Part shown: positions 49,651 through 63,600 of the stretch, piece by piece
Layout: each line of letters starts with the position of its first letter
How positions within the stretch are numbered: position 1 is the stretch's first letter
Assembly (NCBI GenBank): GCA_032718475.1
Contig: JAUCBJ010009147.1
Span: 22,242 to 86,241, forward strand
Source: Nemertoderma westbladi
Lineage: Eukaryota; Xenacoelomorpha; Nemertodermatida; Nemertodermatidae
Length of the DNA stretch: 64,000 bases
Direction of reading: 5' to 3'
Position numbers and translations under genes: made by a program
The notes under the pieces: model-generated
Database searches by the model: none
Told to the model about the DNA's origin: nothing
Seen by the model: only the letters and a program-made list of their open reading frames with translations

Positions 49651-52600
49651 GTGAGAATATAAGGAGGCAGCTGTACCTGGTTGCTATGTTAGAGACTAAG
49701 GTGAGAATATAAGGAGGCAGCTGTACCTGGTTGCTATGTTAGAGACTAAGGTGAGAATATAAGGAGGCAGCTGTACCTGGTTGCTAAGTTAGAGACTAAG
49801 GTGAGAATATAAGGAGGCAGCTGTACCTGGTTGCTAAGTTAGAGACTAAGGTGAGAATATAAGGAGGCAGCTGTACCTGGTTGCTAAGTTAGAGACTAAG
49901 GTGAGAATATAAGGAGGCAGCTGTACCTGGTTGCTAAGTTAGAGACTAAGGTGAGAATATAAGGAGGCAGCTGTACCTGGTTGCTAAGTTAGAGACTAAG
50001 GTGAGAATATAAGGAGGCAGCTGTACCTGGTTGCTAAGTTAGAGACTAAGGTGAGAATATAAGGAGGCAGCTGTACCTGGTTGCTAAGTTAGAGACTAAG
50101 GTGAGAATATAAGGAGGCAGCTGTACCTGGTTGCTAAGTTAGAGACTAAAGTGAGAATATAAGGAGGCAGCTGTACCTGGTTGCTAAGTTAGAGACTAAG
50201 GTGAGAATATAAGGAGGCAGCTGTACCTGGATGCTAAGTTAGAGACTAAGGTGAGAATATAAGGAGGCAGCTGTACCTGGTTGCTAAGATAAGGAGGCAG
50301 CTGTACCTGGTTGCTAAGTTAGAGACTAAGGTGAGAATATAAGGAGGCAGCTGTACCTGGTTGCTAAGTTAGAGACTAAGGTGAGAATATAAGGAGGCAG
50401 CTGTACCTGGTTGCTAAGTTAGAGACTAAGGTGAGAATATAAGGAGGCAGCTGTACCTGGTTGCTAAGTTAGAGACAAAGAAATGTGAGAATATAAGGAG
50501 GCAGCTGTACCTGGTTGCTAAGTTAGAGACTAAGGTGAGAATATAAGGAGGCAGCTGTACCTGGATGCTAAGTTAGAGACTAAGGTGAGAATATAAGGAG
50601 GCAGCTGTACCTGGTTGCTAAGTTAGAGACTAAGGTGAGAATATAAGGAGGCAGCTGTACCTGGTTGCTAAGTTAGAGACTAAGGTGAGAATATAAGGAG
50701 GCAGCTGTACCTGGTTGCTAAGTTAGAGACAAAGAAAGGTGAGAATATAAGGAGGCAGCTGTACCTGGTTGCTAAGTTAGAGACTAAGGTGAGAATATAA
50801 GGAGGCAGCTGTACCTGGTTGCTAAGTTAGAGACTAAGGTGAGAATATATGGAGGCAGCTGTACCTGGTTGCTAAGTTAGAGACTAAGGTGAGAATATAA
50901 GGAGGCAGCTGTACCTGGTTGCTAAGTTAGAGACTAAGGTGAGAATATAAGGAGGCAGCTGTACCTGGTTGCTAAGATAAGGAGGCAGCTGTACCTGGTT
51001 GCTAAGTTAGAGACTAAGGTGAGAATATAAGGAGGCAGCTGTACCTGGATGCTAAGTTAGAGACAAGGTGAGAATATAAGGAGGCAGCTGTACCTGGTTG
51101 CTAAGATAAGGAGGCAGCTGTACCTGGTTGCTAAGTTAGAGACTAAGGTGAGAATATAAGGAGGCAGCTGTACCTGGTTGCTAAGTTAGAGACTAAGGTG
51201 AGAATATAAGGAGGCAGCTGTACCTGGTTGCTAAGTTAGAGACAAAGAAATGTGAGAATATAAGGAGGCAGCTGTACCTGGTTGCTAAGTTAGAGACTAA
51301 GGTGAGAATATAAGGAGGCAGCTGTACCTGGTTGCTAAGATAAGGAGGCAGCTGTACCTGGTTGCTAAGTTAGAGACTAAGGTGAGAATATAAGGAGGCA
51401 GCTGTACCTGGTTGCTAAGTTAGAGACTAAGGTGAGAATATAAGGAGGCAGCTGTACCTGGTTGCTAAGTTAGAGACTAAAGTGAGAATATAAGGAGGCA
51501 GCTGTACCTGGTTGCTAAGTTAGAGACTAAGGTGAGAATATAAGGAGGCAGCTGTACCTGGATGCTATGTTAGAGACTAAGGTGAGAATATAAGGAGGCA
51601 GCTGTATCTGGTTGCTAAGTTAGAGACTAAGGTGAGAATATAAGGAGGCAGCTGTACCTGGTTGCTAAGTTAGAGACTAAGGTGAGAATATAAGGAGGCA
51701 GCTGTACCTGGTTGCTGAGTTAGAGACTAAGGTGAGAATATAAGGAGGCAACTGTACCTGGATGCTAAGTTAGAGACTAAGGTGAGAATATAAGGAGGCA
51801 GCTGTACCTGGTTGCTAAGTTAGAGACTAAGGTGAGAATATAAGGAGGCAGCTGTACCTGGTTGCTAAGTTAGAGACTAAGGTGAGAATATAAGGAGGCA
51901 GCTGTACCTGGTTGCTAAGTTAGAGACAAAGAAAGGTGAGAATATAAGGAGGCAGCTGTACCTGGTTGCTAAGTTAGAGACTAAGGTGAGAATATAAGGA
52001 GGCAGCTGTACCTGGTTGCTAAGTTAGAGACTAAGGTGAGAATATAAGGAGGCAGCTGTACCTGGTTGCTAAGTTAGAGACTAAGGTGAGATTATATGGA
52101 GGCAGCTGTACCTGGTTGCTAAGTTAGAGACTAAGGTGAGAATATAAGGAGGCAGCTGTACCTGGTTGCTAAGTTAGAGACTAAGGTGAGAATATAAGGA
52201 GGCAGCTGTACCTGGTTGCTAAGTTAGAGACTAAGGTGAGAATATAAGGAGGCAGCTGTACCTGGATGCTAAGTTAGAGACTAAGGTGAGAATATAAGGA
52301 GGCAGCTGTACCTGGTTGCTAAGTTAGAGACTAAGGTGAGAATATAAGGAGGCAGCTGTACCTGGTTGCTAAGTTAGAGACTAAGGTGAGAATATAAGGA
52401 GGCAGCTGTACCTGGTTGCTAAGTTAGAGACTAAGGTGAGAATATAAGGAGGCAGCTGTACCTGGTTGCTAAGTTAGAGACTAAGGTGAGAATATAAGGA
52501 GGCAGCTGTACCTGGTTGCTAAGTTAGAGACTAAGGTGAGAATATAAGGAGGCAGCTGTACCTGGTTGCTAAGTTAGAGACTAAGGTGAGAATATAAGGA

Positions 52601-53126
52601 GGCAGCTGTATCTGGTTGCTAAGTTAGAGACTAAGGTGAGAATATAAGGAGGCAGCTGTACCTGGTTGCTAAGTTAGAGACTAAGGTGAGAATATAAGGA
52701 GGCAGCTGTACCTGGTTGCTAAGTTAGAGACTAAGGTGAGAATATATGGAGGCAGCTGTATCTGGTTGCTAAGTTAGAGACAAAGAAAGGTGAGAATATA
52801 AGGAGGCAGCTGTACCTGGTTGCTAAGTTAGAGACTAAGGTGAGAATATAAGGAGGCAGCTGTACCTGGATGCTAAGTTAGAGACTAAGGTGAGAATATA
52901 AGGAGGCAGCTGTACCTGGTTGCTAAGTTAGAGACTAAGGTGAGAATATAAGGAGGCAGCTGTACCTGGTTGCTAAGTTAGAGACTAAGGTGAGAATATA
53001 AGGAGGCAGCTGTACCTGGTTGCTAAGTTAGAGACTAAGGTGAGAACATAAGGAGGCAGCGTAGTATCTGGATGCTATGTTAGAGACTAATGCTAAGTTA
53101 GAGACAAAGAAAGGTGAGAATATAGG
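49621..53126 (+). repeat. Minisatellite with 50-bp unit that copies an exon end and its 5' splice site (~70 copies)
   Basis: The unit is 30 bases matching the exon end (ctgtacctggttgctaagtt + agagactaag) plus 20 intron bases (gtgagaatataaggaggcag). The first copies keep the exon's gctatg; most later ones have gctaag. Recurrent variants are 30-bp short units (gctaagataaggaggcag at 50285, 50974, 51101 and 51336), gacaaagaaaggtgag forms and tggatgc. Each unit holds a near-consensus donor CTAAG|GTGAGA and a terminal cag that could act as a weak acceptor. Reading on from the exon, the frame meets taa four codons into the intron, so only the first donor gives the full protein. Confidence 0.97.
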
Positions 53127-53214
53127 TGGACATCATAATACACTGTTTGTGTGTGGGTCGAGTCAAAATGATATGACTGAAACTTGAGGATATTATTTGG
53201 CTGTTTATTTATAG

Positions 53215-53280
53215 AAAGAAGTCCAAGACGACTTGATTACGTCATCACAACCGAATCAAGCAAAACGAAAACGACGTTGA
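53215..53280 (+). CDS. MBD5: MBD5/6-like PWWP protein, terminal exon with basic tail
   Basis: 66 nt from the acceptor tatttatag, in phase 0 with the preceding exon. It encodes KEVQDDLITSSQPNQAKRKR-R and a TGA stop at 53278-53280. The closing KRKRR is a good monopartite nuclear-localisation signal. MBD5-type proteins likewise end with a basic cluster shortly after the PWWP helix. The exon is short, but the splice site, phase, stop and basic tail agree. The 21-residue tail completes a chain of 2307 residues counted from the first in-window codon. It is separated from its neighbour by the 3.56-kb repeat-filled intron. Confidence 0.88.
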   Translation, partial: KEVQDDLITSSQPNQAKRKRR

Positions 53281-53640
53281 TTGGTTAATGGTAATACCAG
53301 AGTCGCAAAATCTGGACAAACTCTAGAATAACTGTAATGAGCCGCAATTATTATATTACTTGATAATAGTTAATGGTGATGCAATGGTATATTATGAATT
53401 CACAATATTACTAAAATGTTTAGTATAATTAGACCCTTAGAAATTCTGACTATCTCGTACGTCCCGGCACCACTATTGTATATTTTGTCCCTTCTGTAAA
53501 TAATTTAGTTAAATTTTCTTTATTTTTCCATTGAGTTTATTACGTAAGTATATAGTTTAATCATATTTCTTAATAATTCACAAATTTTCGTTTAAGTTAA
53601 TATTTATTATCGTAATAAAAATTATTATATTTCCAAGAAT
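53281..53640 (+). other. 3' untranslated region
   Basis: AT-rich sequence between the stop codon and the polyadenylation signal. The end point is approximate (15-25 bases after the signal). No further coding sequence is seen. Confidence 0.6.
53614..53619 (+). promoter_or_regulatory. Polyadenylation signal AATAAA
   Basis: Canonical hexamer about 335 bases after the stop codon, the first one met downstream. It is followed by T-rich and A-rich sequence. Use is inferred, not shown. Confidence 0.6.
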
Positions 53641-54662
53641 GTACATTTTTGGTAAATACGTCTGCGTTAAACCTACAGCCACAACATCTCAATTCCCTAT
53701 GTTATTACCGACACAATAATAAACACAATACTGACTAGGCTGGCTACCTTAACTTATGGGATATTCGAAATAACGTCAGATAATATTAGGTCATTGGTCA
53801 GTAAGGATGGCACATTTTTGCAAATTCACACTTTTGCTTATAAATCCAGTTCACATCAACCGATTTTAATGGTTGATGGCTCGTTTTGAAGATTAGAGCG
53901 AGCTCTACAACATAGATAAAATCTGAGTTGCACACTAATATTGTATTTTCACTACAAGAAGTCAAGTCATAAAAATGTATACCTTGGTGTCTACCTTGGG
54001 CGTTGCAAAATATAGTCCCCCTGAAATAAGCTGCCATACAGAAATATGACTTGAATATCTTGGCCAATATTATATACCAATCGATAGAGTGGACGTTGCT
54101 TCTTCATTTAATCACAAAGGGCACATAAACATGACCCATGGCTTAAAATAACGTCTAGCATAGCAAACTATATAGAATTTCACTTTTTTCTTAAAAAAAA
54201 TACTGTAAAAACAACATCTACAGACTGTCTACATGGTGTCGGGATGCCGCCAAATAAACATTTATTGTAATGAGTATTGATTCTGCTTCCCAAATTATAT
54301 CTATTCGACCCTCCTACTTCCTGCAATTTGACCACACAATCTGTTTAAGGAGGGTAGGACACGATTTTGGATAAATATGTATACCCTTGGAACATAACTT
54401 TGACTGCCTGTCATTTTCTACAAACGAACGGGTTTATATCGGCACTTACAATTTTAATTACTTCTATAGAGCCCTTTGTGTTGGCTAAGATAAATTGTCG
54501 CTGCCCTTCCCGTTTCTATGATACTGCAGTATATTGGTATACCTTGGTATAAGAAACTTGTCCTTGGAATTTGTATCCCTTGGAAGTGAAAGAGTTTGTT
54601 CGTTCCAAGGTAGACATTTTTATACCAAGGTAGACAGTTTTAGCTCATTATAGATATTATAA
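53641..54662. other. Intergenic flank with scattered CCAAGGTA words
   Basis: No gene is supported. The word ccaaggta(t/g)ac or its complement recurs at about 53975-53996, 54538-54548, 54604-54615 and 54632-54642. The same word is a fixed part of the satellite that begins next (ctccaaggtatac). An 89-codon open frame on the minus strand (53798-54067) has no recognisable features and is probably chance. Confidence 0.5.
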
Positions 54663-57600
54663 TGTTCAAGGTATACTCTATCAGTGTGATAAACAATGGG
54701 ACAGCAACACGCCAAGCTTCTACAATGTTTTCAAGGTATACAATGCAATTAATACACGGTAGGCGTTTAACAGCCCCAATACGATATAAACAATGGGGTC
54801 AAGCTTCAACAACGACTCCAAGGTATACAATACAATTAGTACACGGTAGGCGTTTAACAGCCCCACTACGATATAAACAATGGGGCCAAACTTCAACAAC
54901 GACTCCAAGGTATACAATACAATTAATACACGGTAGGCGTTTAACAGCCCCAATACGATATAAACAATGGGGTCAAGCTTCAACAATGACTCCAAGGTAT
55001 ACAATACAATTAGTACACGGTAGGCGTTTAACAGCCCCAATACGATATAAACAATGGGGTCAAGCTTCAACAACGACTCCAAGGTATACAATACAATTAA
55101 TACACGGTAGGCGTTTAACAGCCCCACTACGATATAAACAATGGGGCCAAACTTCAACAACGACTCCAAGGTATACAATACAATTAATACACGGTAGGCG
55201 TTTAACAGCCCCACTACGATATAAACAATGGGGTCAAGCTTCAACAACGACTCCAAGGTATACAATACAATTAATACACGGTAGGCGTTTAACAGCCCCA
55301 CTACGATATACATAATGGGGCCAAACTTCAACAACGACTCCAAGGTATACAATACAATTAATACAACACGGTCTAGGCGTTTAACAGCCCCAATACGATA
55401 TAAACAATGGGGTCAAGCTTCAACAACGACTCCAAGGTATACAATACAATTAATACACGGTAGGCGTTTAACAGCCCCACTACGATATACATAATGGGGC
55501 CAAACTTCAACAACGACTCCAAGGTATACAATACAATTAATACAACACGGTCTAGGCGTTTAACAGCCCCAATACGATATAAACAATGGGGTCAAGCTTC
55601 AACAACGACTCCAAGGTATACAATACAATTAATACACGGTAGGCGTTTAACAGCCCCAATACGATATAAACAATGGGGTCAAGCTTCAACAACGACTCCA
55701 AGGTATACAATACAATTAATACACGGTAGGCGTTTAACAGCCCCACTACGATATAAACAATGGGGCCAAACTTCAACAACGACTCCAAGGTATACAATAC
55801 AATTAATACACGGTAGGCGTTTAACAGCCCCACTACGATATAAACAATGGGGCCAAACTTCAACAACGACTCCAAGGTATACAATACAATTAATACAACA
55901 CGGTCTAGGCGTTTAACAGCCCCAATACGATATAAACAATGGGGTCAAGCTTCAACAACGACTCCAAGGTATACAATACAATTAATACACGGTAGGCGTT
56001 TAACAGCCCCAATACGATATAAACAATGGGGTCAAGCTTCAACAACGACTCCAAGGTATACAATACAATTAATACACGGTAGGCGTTTAACAGCCCCACT
56101 ACGATATAAACAATGGGGCCAAACTTCAACAACGACTCCAAGGTATACAATACAATTAATACACGGTAGGCGTTTAACAGCCCCACTACGATATAAACAA
56201 TGGGGCCAAACTTCAACAACGACTCCAAGGTATACAATACAATTAATACACGGTAGGCGTTTAACAGCCCCACTACGATATAAACAATGGGGTCAAGCTT
56301 CAACAACGACTCCAAGGTATACAATACAATTAATACACGGTAGGCGTTTAACAGCCCCACTACGATATACATAATGGGGCCAAACTTCAACAACGACTCC
56401 AAGGTATACAATACAATTAATACAACACGGTCTAGGCGTTTAACAGCCCCAATACGATATAAACAATGGGGTCAAGCTTCAACAACGACTCCAAGGTATA
56501 CAATACAATTAATACACGGTAGGCGTTTAACAGCCCCACTACGATATACATAATGGGGCCAAACTTCAACAACGACTCCAAGGTATACAATACAATTAAT
56601 ACAACACGGTCTAGGCGTTTAACAGCCCCAATACGATATAAACAATGGGGTCAAGCTTCAACAACGACTCCAAGGTATACAATACAATTAGTACACGGTA
56701 GGCGTTTAACAGCCCCACTACGATATAAACAATGGGGCCAAACTTCAACAACGACTCCAAGGTATACAATACAATTAATACAACACGGTCTAGGCGTTTA
56801 ACAGCCCCAATACGATATAAACAATGGGGTCAAGCTTCAACAACGACTCCAAGGTATACAATACAATTAATACACGGTAGGCGTTTAACAGCCCCAATAC
56901 GATATAAACAATGGGGTCAAGCTTCAACAACGACTCCAAGGTATACAATACAATTAATACAACACGGTCTAGGCGTTTAACAGCCCCAATACGATATAAA
57001 CAATGGGGTCAAGCTTCAACAACGACTCCAAGGTATACAATACAATTAATACACGGTAGGCGTTTAACAGCCCCAATACGATATAAACAATGGGGTCAAG
57101 CTTCAACAACGACTCCAAGGTATACAATACAATTAATACACGGTAGGCGTTTAACAGCCCCAATACGATATAAACAATGGGGTCAAGCTTCAACAACGAC
57201 TCCAAGGTATACAATACAATTAATACACGGTAGGCGTTTAACAGCCCCACTACGATATAAACAATGGGGCCAAACTTCAACAACGACTCCAAGGTATACA
57301 ATACAATTAATACACGGTAGGCGTTTAACAGCCCCAATACGATATAAACAATGGGGTCAAGCTTCAACAATGACTCCAAGGTATACAATACAATTAATAC
57401 AACACGGTCTAGGCGTTTAACAGCCCCACTACGATATACATAATGGGGCCAAACTTCAACAACGACTCCAAGGTATACAATACAATTAATACAACACGGT
57501 CTAGGCGTTTAACAGCCCCAATACGATATAAACAATGGGGTCAAGCTTCAACAACGACTCCAAGGTATACAATACAATTAGTACACGGTAGGCGTTTAAC

Positions 57601-60600
57601 AGCCCCACTACGATATAAACAATGGGGTCAAGCTTCAACAACGACTCCAAGGTATACAATACAATTAATACACGGTAGGCGTTTAACAGCCCCACTACGA
57701 TATACATAATGGGGCCAAACTTCAACAACGACTCCAAGGTATACAATACAATTAATACACGGTAGGCGTTTAACAGCCCCACTACGATATAAACAATGGG
57801 GCCAAACTTCAACAACGACTCCAAGGTATACAATACAATTAATACAACACGGTCTAGGCGTTTAACAGCCCCAATACGATATAAACAATGGGGTCAAGCT
57901 TCAACAACGACTCCAAGGTATACAATACAATTAATACACGGTAGGCGTTTAACAGCCCCACTACGATATAAACAATGGGGTCAAGCTTCAACAACGACTC
58001 CAAGGTATACAATACAATTAATACAACACGGTCTAGGCGTTTAACAGCCCCAATACGATATAAACAATGGGGTCAAGCTTCAACAACGACTCCAAGGTAT
58101 ACAATACAATTAATACAACACGGTCTAGGCGTTTAACAGCCCCACTACGATATAAACAATGGGGTCAAGCTTCAACAACGACTCCAAGGTATACAATACA
58201 ATTAATACAACACGGTCTAGGCGTTTAACAGCCCCAATACGATATAAACAATGGGGTCAAGCTTCAACAACGACTCCAAGGTATACAATACAATTAATAC
58301 AACACGGTCTAGGCGTTTAACAGCCCCAATACGATATAAACAATGGGGTCAAGCTTCAACAACGACTCCAAGGTATACAATACAATTAATACAACACGGT
58401 CTAGGCGTTTAACAGCCCCAATACGATATAAACAATGGGGTCAAGCTTCAACAACGACTCCAAGGTATACAATACAATTAATACACGGTAGGCGTTTAAC
58501 AGCCCCACTACGATATAAACAATGGGGCCAAACTTCAACAACGACTCCAAGGTATACAATACAATTAATACAACACGGTCTAGGCGTTTAACAGCCCCAA
58601 TACGATATAAACAATGGGGTCAAGCTTCAACAACGACTCCAAGGTATACAATACAATTAATACACGGTAGGCGTTTAACAGCCCCACTACGATATAAACA
58701 ATGGGGCCAAACTTCAACAACGACTCCAAGGTATACAATACAATTAATACAACACGGTCTAGGCGTTTAACAGCCCCACTACGATATAAACAATGGGGTC
58801 AAGCTTCAACAACGACTCCAAGGTATACAATACAATTAATACACGGTAGGCGTTTAACAGCCCCACTACGATATAAACAATGGGGCCAAACTTCAACAAC
58901 GACTCCAAGGTATACAATACAATTAATACAACACGGTCTAGGCGTTTAACAGCCCCAATACGATATAAACAATGGGGCCAAGCTTCAACAACGACTCCAA
59001 GGTATACAATACAATTAATACACGGTAGGCGTTTAACAGCCCCAATACGATATAAACAATGGGGTCAAGCTTCAACAACGACTCCAAGGTATACAATACA
59101 ATTAATACACGGTAGGCGTTTAACAGCCCCAATACGATATAAACAATGGGGTCAAGCTTCAACAACGACTCCAAGGTATACAATACAATTAATACAACAC
59201 GGTCTAGGCGTTTAACAGCCCCACTACGATATAAACAATGGGGTCAAGCTTCAACAACGACTCCAAGGTATACAATACAATTAATACACGGTAGGCGTTT
59301 AACAGCCCCACTACGATATAAACAATGGGGCCAAACTTCAACAACGACTCCAAGGTATACAATACAATTAATACAACACGGTCTAGGCGTTTAACAGCCC
59401 CAATACGATATAAACAATGGGGCCAAGCTTCAACAACGACTCCAAGGTATACAATACAATTAATACACGGTAGGCGTTTAACAGCCCCAATACGATATAA
59501 ACAATGGGGTCAAGCTTCAACAACGACTCCAAGGTATACAATACAATTAATACACGGTAGGCGTTTAACAGCCCCAATACGATATAAACAATGGGGTCAA
59601 GCTTCAACAACGACTCCAAGGTATACAATACAATTAGTACACGGTAGGCGTTTAACAGCCCCACTACGATATAAACAATGGGGCCAAGCTTCAACAACGA
59701 CTCCAAGGTATACAATACAATTAATACACGGTAGGCGTTTAACAGCCCCAATACGATATAAACAATGGGGTCAAGCTTCAACAACGACTCCAAGGTATAC
59801 AATACAATTAATACAACACGGTCTAGGCGTTTAACAGCCCCAATACGATATAAACAATGGGGCCAAGCTTCAACAACGACTCCAAGGTATACAATACAAT
59901 TAATACACGGTAGGCGTTTAACAGCCCCAATACGATATAAACAATGGGGTCAAGCTTCAACAACGACTCCAAGGTATACAATACAATTAATACACGGTAG
60001 GCGTTTAACAGCCCCAATACGATATAAACAATGGGGCCAAACTTCAACAACGACTCCAAGGTATACAATACAATTAATACAACACGGTCTAGGCGTTTAA
60101 CAGCCCCAATACGATATAAACAATGGGGTCAAGCTTCAACAACGACTCCAAGGTATACAATACAATTAATACAACACGGTCTAGGCGTTTAACAGCCCCA
60201 ATACGATATAAACAATGGGGTCAAGCTTCAACAACGACTCCAAGGTATACAATACAATTAATACAACACGGTCTAGGCGTTTAACAGCCCCAATACGATA
60301 TAAACAATGGGGTCAAGCTTCAACAACGACTCCAAGGTATACAATACAATTAATACACGGTAGGCGTTTAACAGCCCCACTACGATATACATAATGGGGC
60401 CAAACTTCAACAACGACTCCAAGGTATACAATACAATTAATACAACACGGTCTAGGCGTTTAACAGCCCCAATACGATATAAACAATGGGGTCAAGCTTC
60501 AACAACGACTCCAAGGTATACAATACAATTAATACAACACGGTCTAGGCGTTTAACAGCCCCACTACGATATACATAATGGGGCCAAACTTCAACAACGA

Positions 60601-63600
60601 CTCCAAGGTATACAATACAATTAATACAACACGGTCTAGGCGTTTAACAGCCCCAATACGATATAAACAATGGGGCCAAGCTTCAACAACGACTCCAAGG
60701 TATACAATACAATTAATACACGGTAGGCGTTTAACAGCCCCACTACGATATACATAATGGGGCCAAACTTCAACAACGACTCCAAGGTATACAATACAAT
60801 TAATACAACACGGTCTAGGCGTTTAACAGCCCCAATACGATATAAACAATGGGGTCAAGCTTCAACAACGACTCCAAGGTATACAATACAATTAATACAC
60901 GGTAGGCGTTTAACAGCCCCAATACGATATAAACAATGGGGCCAAGCTTCAACAACGACTCCAAGGTATACAATACAATTAATACAACACGGTCTAGGCG
61001 TTTAACAGCCCCAATACGATATAAACAATGGGGCCAAGCTTCAACAACGACTCCAAGGTATACAATACAATTAATACACGGTAGGCGTTTAACAGCCCCA
61101 CTACGATATACATAATGGGGCCAAACTTCAACAACGACTCCAAGGTATACAATACAATTAATACACGGTAGGCGTTTAACAGCCCCACTACGATATAAAC
61201 AATGGGGCCAAACTTCAACAACGACTCCAAGGTATACAATACAATTAATACAACACGGTCTAGGCGTTTAACAGCCCCAATACGATATAAACAATGGGGT
61301 CAAGCTTCAACAACGACTCCAAGGTATACAATACAATTAATACAACACGGTCTAGGCGTTTAACAGCCCCAATACGATATAAACAATGGGGCCAAGCTTC
61401 AACAACGACTCCAAGGTATACAATACAATTAATACAACACGGTCTAGGCGTTTAACAGCCCCAATACGATATAAACAATGGGGCCAAGCTTCAACAACGA
61501 CTCCAAGGTATACAATACAATTAATACACGGTAGGCGTTTAACAGCCCCAATACGATATAAACAATGGGGCCAAGCTTCAACAACGACTCCAAGGTATAC
61601 AATACAATTAATACACGGTAGGCGTTTAACAGCCCCAATACGATATAAACAATGGGGTCAAGCTTCAACAATGACTCCAAGGTATACAATACAATTAATA
61701 CACGGTAGGCGTTTAACAGCCCCACTACGATATACATAATGGGGCCAAACTTCAACAACGACTCCAAGGTATACAATACAATTAATACAACACGGTCTAG
61801 GCGTTTAACAGCCCCAATACGATATAAACAATGGGGCCAAGCTTCAACAACGACTCCAAGGTATACAATACAATTAATACACGGTAGGCGTTTAACAGCC
61901 CCACTACGATATAAACAATGGGGCCAAACTTCAACAACGACTCCAAGGTATACAATACAATTAATACAACACGGTCTAGGCGTTTAACAGCCCCAATACG
62001 ATATAAACAATGGGGCCAAGCTTCAACAACGACTCCAAGGTATACAATACAATTAGTACACGGTAGGCGTTTAACAGCCCCAATACGATATAAACAATGG
62101 GGTCAAGCTTCAACAACGACTCCAAGGTATACAATACAATTAATACACGGTAGGCGTTTAACAGCCCCAATACGATATAAACAATGGGGTCAAGCTTCAA
62201 CAACGACTCCAAGGTATACAATACAATTAATACACGGTAGGCGTTTAACAGCCCCAATACGATATAAACAATGGGGCCAAGCTTCAACAACGACTCCAAG
62301 GTATACAATACAATTAGTACACGGTAGGCGTTTAACAGCCCCAATACGATATAAACAATGGGGCCAAGCTTCAACAACGACTCCAAGGTATACAATACAA
62401 TTAATACACGGTAGGCGTTTAACAGCCCCACTACGATATAAACAATGGGGCCAAACTTCAACAACGACTCCAAGGTATACAATACAATTAATACAACACG
62501 GTCTAGGCGTTTAACAGCCCCACTACGATATACATAATGGGGCCAAACTTCAACAACGACTCCAAGGTATACAATACAATTAATACAACACGGTCTAGGC
62601 GTTTAACAGCCCCAATACGATATAAACAATGGGGTCAAGCTTCAACAACGACTCCAAGGTATACAATACAATTAATACACGGTAGGCGTTTAACAGCCCC
62701 ACTACGATATACATAATGGGGCCAAACTTCAACAACGACTCCAAGGTATACAATACAATTAATACACGGTAGGCGTTTAACAGCCCCAATACGATATAAA
62801 CAATGGGGCCAAACTTCAACAACGACTCCAAGGTATACAATACAATTAATACACGGTAGGCGTTTAACAGCCCCACTACGATATACATAATGGGGCCAAA
62901 CTTCAACAACGACTCCAAGGTATACAATACAATTAATACACGGTAGGCGTTTAACAGCCCCACTACGATATACATAATGGGGCCAAACTTCAACAACGAC
63001 TCCAAGGTATACAATACAATTAATACAACACGGTCTAGGCGTTTAACAGCCCCAATACGATATAAACAATGGGGTCAAGCTTCAACAACGACTCCAAGGT
63101 ATACAATACAATTAATACACGGTAGGCGTTTAACAGCCCCACTACGATATACATAATGGGGCCAAACTTCAACAACGACTCCAAGGTATACAATACAATT
63201 AATACAACACGGTCTAGGCGTTTAACAGCCCCAATACGATATAAACAATGGGGTCAAGCTTCAACAACGACTCCAAGGTATACAATACAATTAATACACG
63301 GTAGGCGTTTAACAGCCCCACTACGATATAAACAATGGGGCCAAGCTTCAACAACGACTCCAAGGTATACAATACAATTAATACACGGTAGGCGTTTAAC
63401 AGCCCCACTACGATATACATAATGGGGCCAAACTTCAACAACGACTCCAAGGTATACAATACAATTAATACAACACGGTCTAGGCGTTTAACAGCCCCAA
63501 TACGATATAAACAATGGGGTCAAGCTTCAACAACGACTCCAAGGTATACAATACAATTAATACACGGTAGGCGTTTAACAGCCCCACTACGATATACATA

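Noticed and set aside
53798-54067. 89-codon minus-strand open frame
   Set aside because: No domain, no start or splice context, AT-rich intergenic composition.
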